Shown here: positions 56,962 through 64,000 of the stretch, piece by piece
How positions within the stretch are numbered: position 1 is the first letter of the stretch
Layout: each line of letters opens with the position of its first letter
The notes under the pieces: model-generated
What the model was told of the DNA's origin: nothing
Seen by the model: only the letters and a program-made list of their open reading frames with translations
The model's database searches: none
Origin: Meghimatium bilineatum
Lineage: Eukaryota > Mollusca > Gastropoda > Stylommatophora > Philomycidae
Assembly: GCA_034231615.1 (NCBI GenBank)
Contig: CM067311.1
Location: 11,301,212-11,365,211 of the forward strand
Length of the DNA stretch: 64,000 nucleotides
Direction: 5' to 3'
Translations under genes and position numbers: made by a program

Positions 56962-57063
56962 CTGCTGTTGCGTGATGCTCTTGGTGACATTTGATACAAT
57001 CCAGTTCACCATGTGTTCCTGCTCAAATTTTCTCTTGGAATTCGCCTTCTCTGACTCGTAGTC
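56962..57063 (-). CDS. ATP5PB: Mitochondrial ATP synthase subunit b, internal exon
   Basis: Minus-strand exon, 102 bp, 34 codons, flanked by AATCCAG acceptor and GTAATT donor. It encodes DYESEKANSKRKFEQEHMVN then WIVSNVTKSITQQQ. The EQEHM-NW core and the final QQ are the most conserved part of the peripheral-stalk b subunit in animals. The following exon starts EKES, continuing in phase. Confidence 0.96.
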
Positions 57064-57439
57064 CTGGATTAAAATGAGACATTATTGTCAATATCCAAAA
57101 TATAGTTGAATACAATTATAACACAACAAGTCACCACCAGGTGGAAACAATTTACAAAGCTGAATTGTTTTACATTATCCAGTTTTCACCTCTGTCACGA
57201 TAATCTCTTATTTCCTATATAGATGGTTATTACAAGAAAAAAACTTGTATTTGGTATAATGTTTCTTTCCATATTCCTTGGTTTATAAGGATAATCATGA
57301 GCACCAGATCACTTCACTTCACAACGACTGGTGTCTCTCCAGTCTCAGTGAACTTGGTATGCTTCCTGTTTGGATGTTCAATGGAGGAAAGTGGGTGCTA
57401 TCTGTGGCATGGATAACCTTTGCGACTCAGTGGTCGCAA

Positions 57440-58085
57440 TATTGCGCCTATGAGCACAGCTCCATTGTGCCTGCAGGCGCAATCCCGCTACATAGGACAT
57501 CGCCCGATTCCCGAGTACGGAACTTCACAAAGTAATGATCCGGTGACGTATAAAACACGCCAAATGAAGCTAGGAATACGTCGCAGTTTAAAGGTCAAAT
57601 TCCTTTACTCATTACGACTGCAAGAAGAGAGAAAGCCGGCTGGTTTTGTCAACGAATTTCTAGAGCGACGTTGGCCATTTTTTAGCGATATTTTACTATC
57701 AAATTGAGTACCGCGTGGCATGGCTAAGTGATCGTGAATACATGTTTTAATTGTTGTTTTTTATGTTTAATATGTTGTTATTTGATAAGGATGTTTGTGT
57801 AGTCGTTCAAAAACACAAAAATAATATGTATCAGGGGTGCCACGTGTGTGCTTAGACAATAATTATGCTGCGTGTCGGGCTAGACCTAGTATGTACCGGA
57901 CGGACGCTATATGCGATTTCTTCACGTTTTATTAGTTTTTATTATATTAGTATTGATATAAAACAATATATATACAATAAGTATAGGTATTTATGAGGAT
58001 TTTATCAATGGTTCCACGCATTGCTCAAGTATTAGGGTCGTCAAGAAGTTATATGTGCGATTCGAAAATGACGTTTTGCGATTGT
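57440..58085 (+). repeat. Dispersed repeat C, copy 1 (intron)
   Basis: Close match to 62,870-63,500 over about 640 bp. Shared parts include GGAACTTCACAAAGTAATGA, GACGTATAAAACACGCC, GAGTACCGCGTGGCATGGCT and AGTATTAGGGTCGTCAAGA. In the first half both copies can be read as RPIPEYGTSQSNDPVTYKTR-like residues. Confidence 0.85.
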
Positions 58086-58099
58086 CACTAGAGAATTGC

Positions 58100-58665
58100 T
58101 CACTAGAGAAACCACCCATGCAACTGAAAACCTTAGTAGATGACATGCCGCTATATTGAGGTTATCCTTTTATAGAAGCTTCATGGCACGTCATCTATAC
58201 AATTATACTTCTCATGCTTTTATTTTGTTGTTGCAATGTGTTTTTGTTATTTGTATATATGTACGCACTGGTTATTGGAAGGGATCCAGAGATTTACAGC
58301 ACTGGAGAGTGGAGAGGAGGAAACTGACAGCATTGTTTCTTTCCTATGGCTGAGGCTCATCATAGATGCATAGGGACTCAGGACGTGACAATCTTTTTGA
58401 CTTGAACATTTGGTTGCATGCCTGGCGCAATAGAGAAGTTCGACATAACAAGTAGTCAATTGGTATCGGGGAATGGGCACAGAATACCCATCTTGGCTCA
58501 GAGCATTGCATAGGTTGAAACCTACCTTTCTGGTAGTGTGAGTTATTCTCTGACCTTGGGTGGGCCGAAAACCCAGACTTCCAGCAATATAATGTCATTT
58601 TAATGGCCTTGGGTCAAAGGGCATGAGCCCATGGACCGCTGGATCAGCAACCAACCATGACCTGA
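58100..58665 (+). repeat. Composite repeat A/LINE-tailed unit, copy 2
   Basis: Aligns with 56,040-56,620: GTAGATGACATGCCGCTATA, GACTTGAACATTTGGTTGCA, and the tail ATGGCCTTGGGTCAAAGGGC then CATGGACCGCTGGATCAGC. Confidence 0.8.
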
Positions 58666-58860
58666 CATGCCTGTTCTAAGAAAGAGACTAGGGAGGTTTG
58701 GTATAGGAGTAACCCAAAAATGACATGCTGAAGTTTGATTATTAGGCTTAATAGACGCAAATATTACAACCAAGCTGTAAGCCACAACACAATGCATTCA
58801 AGAATGCATCCTGCTAATTGAGAAGAGTATGAAAAAGAATACACAGAAAATCATCGAGGG
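58666..58860 (+). repeat. SINE family 1 copy, partial
   Basis: TGACCTGACATGCCTGTTCT, CCAAGCTGTAAGCCACAACA and GCATCCTGCTAATTGAG; the tail is AAAAGAATACACAGAAA. Confidence 0.7.
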
Positions 58861-59304
58861 GTGCAGTAATATGATGTCAGTGAAACATTGCTGAGATTAA
58901 CAGCACACCAAGGGAGTTGTGGGTAGCATCACATCAGATTTGTACATACCCAGATTTAATCTGGTACTCATTTTTTGGGACCGAGCCAATCCTGAAGCCA
59001 TGCGTGATTTGAAAACTCCCTCAACTGGGAATCAAACAAAGTCGTTGGGGTAGAAAGCCTGTGCACTATCAGGGCTCCTATTTCCTGTTTAACCGCTATA
59101 AACTTTTTTTTGTAGAACACCCATTAAAGAGAATCAATTTACTTGACAAAGATGGTGGATATCTCCATAGAGAGTTTTCAAGCAGATCAAATGTCAAATA
59201 GTGGCCTTATAAAAAACACTGATTACTGGTTGTTTCCCTGCTAATATGCGCAGGAAGGGTTGTGTCTTTCTTTTGTTTGCACTGTCATAGACAAGTGTTC
59301 TGGA
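58861..59304. other. No recognisable gene
   Basis: Intron sequence; nothing assignable. Confidence 0.4.
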
Positions 59305-59500
59305 TGAACTCTTGATTAAGAACAAGCGTCACAGCACTAGGGGCGTTCCCATATACGCTTTGCTTGCCGCTCCGTCAGCCATCTAAAAGTGTATTAGCTC
59401 AGTGTTCCAATCCCAGTCAGTTGCTGGTTACACATTCTGTTCTTTCCGGAGAGGGAGCACTTTCTCCCATCACCCCATGTCACTCCCATTCTCTGAATAT
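59305..59500. repeat. Dispersed repeat B, copy 2
   Basis: Matches 38,225-38,420. Confidence 0.75.
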
Positions 59501-60305
59501 GTACACTGTCTTGTTCGACTTCTTCCTAGTCTTTTCTTAGGGTATTCATGACTGCTCTAATCAATTCCATCCTGTCTTTTCTTATCTTGTTGCCGTTCAC
59601 CAAGGCTTTACCAGCCAACACATCGGTTCTTTTGTTTCCGGTTCAAGGAGGCGTCTTGATAAGTCGTGTTTCACATTCCTGTTCATTTGTGATTTCATTT
59701 TCTTGGATCGGAACCCGCTGTGGCAGTCATCATTAAAGCTACTACGTCTTGATGTGCTGATATGGTGCTTAAGCTAAAATCTTGTCTCAAAAGTGCTGTG
59801 AAAAGCGCTAAAATTAATATACATATGACCAATCAGGAGTTCAGTTCAACTAACCGAAAGACGGGTCAATCATATAACGAAAAATTTTTTTAATTCACCA
59901 GGAGAGTAGTAAAAAAGTTACTGTCGTTAAACAAACACATAAGAACTACTTTCAACAGCAATGACTAGTAACAGAACGACAGCTCATTATAAATTATATT
60001 AAATCGTCATTACACCATTTAAGGCAAGTGTGTAGTTTAAATTCACACTTCGCTGACAGCATCATTGACAGCACTCAAGACAAAGGGAGCAGTGGCTGGA
60101 GCGACGGAGCATGTGCTCTGTGGTAGACATTTGTTCCGTTAGGTATAGGATCTTTCATTTTGTGGATAAACTCTACCACAGGAAGTTCTTTGATTCCAAA
60201 CATATATGGTTGCAGCACTACTGATAAAGAACACTGACTTTTTCTATATTATGGTGCAACTGAGACATTTTTCAAGAAACACATAACACAAAAGCATCAT
60301 ATTAT
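59501..60305. other. Unassigned intron sequence
   Basis: On the minus strand the stretch about 60,220-60,065 reads FGIKELPVVEFIHKMKDPI and so on without a stop for about 50 codons, directly after the ORF at 60,587-60,306, so the two might belong together. No family recognised. Confidence 0.35.
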
Positions 60306-60587
60306 TTAACCGTGAAACATCTCCAAGAGATCACGGATAAATAATTTGATAATTTTGTGTGTTTCTTGAAAAAAGGTCCCAGTTGGACCGTAGAAAAAGC
60401 CTGTATATTTTTCTTTATTTATATTTGTTAGTTGATTAATTAGCATTATTACTTTATCATAATATTTATCACATTCTTGTTTTGTTACTGCGGTACTCTC
60501 CATTTTGTTGGCATACTCTAAAGTTTCACTATTTGTACAAGTAATAAAGACTATTTTGCCATAAAAATCACCATGATGTTTAAACAA
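60306..60587 (-). other. Unassigned intronic ORF, 93 codons
   Basis: Minus-strand frame from 60,587 to the stop at 60,306. The residues look protein-like rather than low-complexity (for example GKIVFITCTNSETLEYANKM and YTGFFYGPTGTFFQETHKII), and there is no tandem repetition. It is on the same strand as ATP synthase subunit b but inside an intron, between exons at 60,845 and 57,063. It might be the remnant of a transposon or virus-derived gene, or an unrelated nested gene. I do not recognise it. Confidence 0.35.
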
Positions 60588-60844
60588 GGTATTTTAATGA
60601 TGTCCCCCCAAGAGATAATATTCAGGTCTTTACCTTGAACCCAAGCTATTATGATTGATTATAATAACACTATAACCATACAGCCATTTGCTCATCATCG
60701 CACAGTCATACAGTGAATTTTTCAGCGGACTTACATATATCTAATGAAGCCACATAATTTGTGACATTTTGCATTTTCACTGCCCATGTCAGTATGAAAA
60801 GTTAGTATGAAAATGAAAAATTATACTATATACATGTAACTTAC

Positions 60845-60922
60845 CAATCTCTTCTTCACTTCCTGATATGCTGTTAAAAGTCTCTGTCTGTAAGCAGCTT
60901 CCAACTGGAGTTCCACTCCCTC
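60845..60922 (-). CDS. ATP5PB: Mitochondrial ATP synthase subunit b, internal exon
   Basis: Minus-strand exon, 78 bp, 26 codons, with TGCTAG acceptor and GTAAGT donor. It encodes EGVELQLEAAYRQRLLTAYQ then EVKKRL. The vertebrate counterpart has an LEATYRERL-x2-VY-x-EVK-x-RL pattern, so identity is clear. The next exon continues with DY. Confidence 0.95.
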
Positions 60923-61189
60923 CTAGCAACCAGAAAGAAGGATACTTTAATTAGTTTCAAAATAAAATTAATAAAACTACAAAATAGAAAACCAACAAAA
61001 TCCTAATAAAAATAATATCTTTTAAGTTATGTATTCATCTCACAAATTTATGTTTGTTCTAAAATTCCTACCAGCTAACAGGATGTAGTCCAGAACAGGA
61101 ATATTCTATTGTGGTTTACATCATGGTTATAATACCTGTGCCTTTCATTCTGAAGCAAAACATTTGCGTAAATATAATTGTATATTGTT
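60923..61189. other. Intron sequence, no gene
   Basis: AT-rich; at about 61,070-61,100 a CCAGCTAACAGGATGTAGTC phrase, a reversed sliver of SINE family 1. Confidence 0.45.
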
Positions 61190-62215
61190 GTGTTATGTAC
61201 CCAGGTCTATGGATGAGACACAGGGTGTGTCCCATTTTGCGTTATGTACCCAGGTCTATGGATGAGACTGAGTGTGTCCCATTTTGCGTTTATGTACCCA
61301 GGTCTATGGATGAGAGAGACTGAGTGTGTCCCATTTTGCGTTTATGTACCCAGGTCTATGGATGAGAGAGACTGAGTGTGTCCCATTTTGCGTTTATGTA
61401 CCCAGGTCTATGGATGAGAGACACTGATTGTGTCCCAGTTTGTGTGTATGTCCCCAGGTAAATCCAAGTTGTGATTTCTCACTTGACACGACCACTCCTC
61501 CAGTCGACTCAGCTGTAAATGAGTACCTGGTGCATGAAGAGAGACTGAGTGTGTACCAGTTTGTGTGTATGTCCCTAGGTCTATGGATGAGAGACACTGA
61601 GTGTGTCCCAGTTTGTGTGTATGTCCCTAGGTCTATGGATGAGAGAGACTGAGTGTGTCCCATTTTGTGTGTATGTACCCAGGTCTATGGATAAGAGACA
61701 CTGAGTGTGTCCCATTTTGTGTTTATGTACCCAGGTCTATGGATGAGAGAGACTGAGTGTGGCCCATTTTGCGTTTATGTACCCAGGTCTATGGATGAGA
61801 GACACTTAGTGTGTCCCAGTTTGTGTGTATGTCCCCAGGTAAATCCAAGTTGTGATTTCTCACTTGACACGACCACTCCTCCCGTCGACTCAGTTGTAAA
61901 TAAGTACCTGGTGCATGAGTCAGGGGAGGTAAAAACAGCAAGGAAGGGAACTGGCCAACCCACCTAATAGTTGCTGCGGCTTAGTACATGAAGAGTTATC
62001 TTCATCCCAGACGGCAGATGCCATGGGACCTACCTTACCCCAGGTCTATGGCTGAGAGAGACTGAGTGTGTCCCAGTTTGTGTGCATGTCCCTAGGTCTA
62101 TGGCTGAGAGAGACTGAGTGTGTCCCAGAGACACTGAGTGTGTCCCAGTTTGTGTGTATGTACCCATGTCTATGGCTAAGAGACACTGAATGTGTTCTAG
62201 AGCACCTGGCTTAAT
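61190..62215. repeat. Minisatellite of about 52-55 bp with embedded SINE pieces
   Basis: Repeats of ACCCAGGTCTATGGATGAGA, ACTGAGTGTGTCCCATTTTG and TGTGTATGT. Two segments of the SINE seen at 27,520 are embedded at 61,455-61,535 and 61,845-62,035, with the same GTAAATCCAAGTTGTGATTT junction, so the SINE piece was duplicated together with the minisatellite. Sits in the intron between the two most 5' exons seen. Confidence 0.92.
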
Positions 62216-62410
62216 TTTAGATTTAGACATTTGTGCATATATACCACACATAAAAAAAGCTGAGCTGATTGGTACATCATGAATAGGATATGCAAACCTT
62301 TGATGATGCTAGACAAGAGACACACAGTCTGACTGTTCAGTGGGTGCAAATTGTTGGAAATCTAACGTTACTACAATAAAGTAATGTCTATTTTCAAACA
62401 GTGTTATTAC

Positions 62411-62539
62411 CCGTTTCGCTTGATACAGGTGCTTGGCTGTCTCAGTTTCCTCAATCAGACGATCATTATCAGCAATAAGTTTAAGTTCACGTTGTTTCCA
62501 CTTATTCAATGGACGGGTAAACAAAATTTCCTCTTGTTG
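62411..62539 (-). CDS. ATP5PB: Mitochondrial ATP synthase subunit b, most 5' exon in window
   Basis: Minus-strand exon, 129 bp, 43 codons, with ATGTAG acceptor and GTAATA donor. It encodes QQEEILFTRPLNKWKQREL then a lysine/glutamate-rich helix ending ETAKHLYQAKR, which runs into EGVELQLE of the next exon as in other b subunits. The subunit anchors the peripheral stalk of the mitochondrial ATP synthase. The N-terminal part with the targeting peptide and membrane segments should lie beyond the right edge or in an unrecognised exon above 62,540. In total 125 codons are present here in four exons; introns are 1,488, 3,781 and 2,529 bp. Confidence 0.85.
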
Positions 62540-62869
62540 CTACATAAAACAAATAAAATATAAACTTAGAGGATTGGATTGTAAATAAATATGCTTCACA
62601 AAAAATGTTAAACAATATGGTTTACTAAAACACAATTCCATTATAATAAATTTGAGGTTTTCAAAAATGACACAGATAAGCATTAGCATTGAAGTATGAA
62701 TTATTAACAGCAGATTTCAACAAATATCTCAGATATTACATCACATTAAGTAACCGTATCAGCACTGCTTGCTGGTTGAAATTATATCAAACACCTTTTA
62801 CTTCCAGACGTGATTAACTAATTTCCAATATTTCAGGTCTTCTGTCATAGAGATACATTAACCTTTAGG

Positions 62870-63500
62870 TCTCTATAGGCGCCAATGAGTGTATACCCTA
62901 TTGTGCATATTTGCGCAAATCGGCTACATACGATATGGCCCGATTCCTGAGTGCGGAACTTCACGAAGTAATGATCCTGTGACGTATAAAACCCGCCAAA
63001 CGAAGCTAGGAATACGTCAGTTTAAAGATCAAATTCCTTTATACATTACAATTGCAAGAAGAGAGAAAGCCGGCTGGTTTTGTCAACGAATTTCTAGAGC
63101 GACGTTGGCCATTTTCGGGCCGTATTTTACTATCAAATTGAGTACCGCGTGGCATGGCTAAGTGATCATGACTATATGTTCTAATTGTTGTTTTTTGTGT
63201 TTAATATGTTGTTATTTGATAAGAATGTTTGTGTAGTCATTCAAAAACTCAAAAATAATATGTATCAGGGGTGCCATGTGTGTGCATAGACAATAACTAC
63301 GATGTGTGTCAGGCTAGACCTAGTGTTGACCAGACGGACGCTATATGCGATTTCTTCACGTTTTATTAGTTTTGATATAAACAATATATATGCAATAAGT
63401 ATAGGTATTTATGAGGATTTTAACAATGTTTCCATACATTGCTCAAGTATTAGGGTCGTCAAGATGTTATATTTGCGATTCTGGAAATGGAGTTTTGCGA
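62870..63500 (+). repeat. Dispersed repeat C, copy 2
   Basis: See 57,440-58,085. Differs by small indels, for example one trinucleotide less in the AATACGTCAGTTTAAAG phrase. Confidence 0.85.
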
Positions 63501-64000
63501 TTTTCCCCTTCACAACTGTTATATCACAACAACAACAAAAACACGATTATATTCACTATTCACTCCTTTATTTAGATGTGCAAAAATTATTTTGATATCT
63601 TTTATATAAAAAAAGTTATCACGTTTTCAAAACACCCACCATCAATAACGCAAATTTTCCAAAAAAGAATTCAGGCCCAAGGGGATGTTTCGTAATTTTT
63701 AATTCAGGGCTCTAAAAGTTAAGGAACACTAATGTATGACATATACATAACTGCTGAGAACTTTCTGCTAAGAAAATATATACACATGCACTGATCTACA
63801 GTGTCATATCGATAGTTCTAACATTCAAATCTCAAAAGCATACTTCCATTTAGAAGGTAGATAATTTAATCTTTGCCCTAAACACAGTATAATAATAGAA
63901 CACGTAGCCCGCTAATGTTGCCGGGATGTCATATTTCAAACCAGAGGAATCGGAAACAGCCTATCAAACATTCATATCTTCTGTCATATACACGAAGTGT
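63501..64000. other. No recognisable gene
   Basis: AT-rich sequence to the window edge. I looked for an upstream ATP synthase subunit b exon on the minus strand and did not find one I could support. Confidence 0.4.

Overview
The window is from an animal nuclear genome, AT-rich and very repeat-dense, with spliced host exons, many decayed retrotransposons, tRNA-derived SINEs and large tandem arrays. The one host gene I can name is mitochondrial ATP synthase subunit b on the minus strand. Its C-terminal 125 codons lie in four exons (62,539-62,411, 60,922-60,845, 57,063-56,962 and 54,432-54,364) with consensus splice sites, in introns of 1.5 to 3.8 kb full of repeats. An invertebrate, perhaps a mollusc or another lophotrochozoan, fits the mix of transposons and SINEs, but the sequence alone does not settle this.

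Layout: 1-4,590 holds LINE and SINE fragments, a hairpin minisatellite and the 5' end of a CACTG transposon. The RNase H region of a non-LTR retrotransposon (about 4,130-4,590 and 23,238-23,900) is split by an 18.6-kb insertion (4,599-23,229) with 8-bp target duplications and hAT-like ends. That hAT insertion carries, in order, a decayed hAT transposase C-terminus, a complete 2.1-kb CACTG element with its own broken transposase-like gene, another LINE tail, a hairpin minisatellite and a 14.2-kb satellite array of about 64-76 bp monomers. Parts of the array are organised into 2,243-bp, about 1,063-bp and 678-bp higher-order repeats.

From 23.9 to 33.4 kb there are LINE fragments, SINEs and a 1.35-kb Mutator-like element that splits another LINE with an 8-bp duplication. 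From 33.6 to 36.9 kb two tandem arrays occur (about 22 bp and about 163 bp). From 36.9 to 53.1 kb there is a CpG-rich patch, LINE remnants from several families, a second and different copy of the CACTG transposase, hAT pieces, a 1.08-kb retroposon with a 13-bp target duplication, and a Tc1 fragment. From 54.4 kb to the end the ATP synthase subunit b exons are interspersed with repeats, a 1-kb minisatellite that has engulfed SINE pieces, and a small unassigned intronic ORF.

There is no operon-like organisation. Most of the open frames are shadows of repeats. The main story is layered insertion: LINE, then a hAT inside it, then a CACTG element, a LINE tail and satellite DNA inside the hAT.
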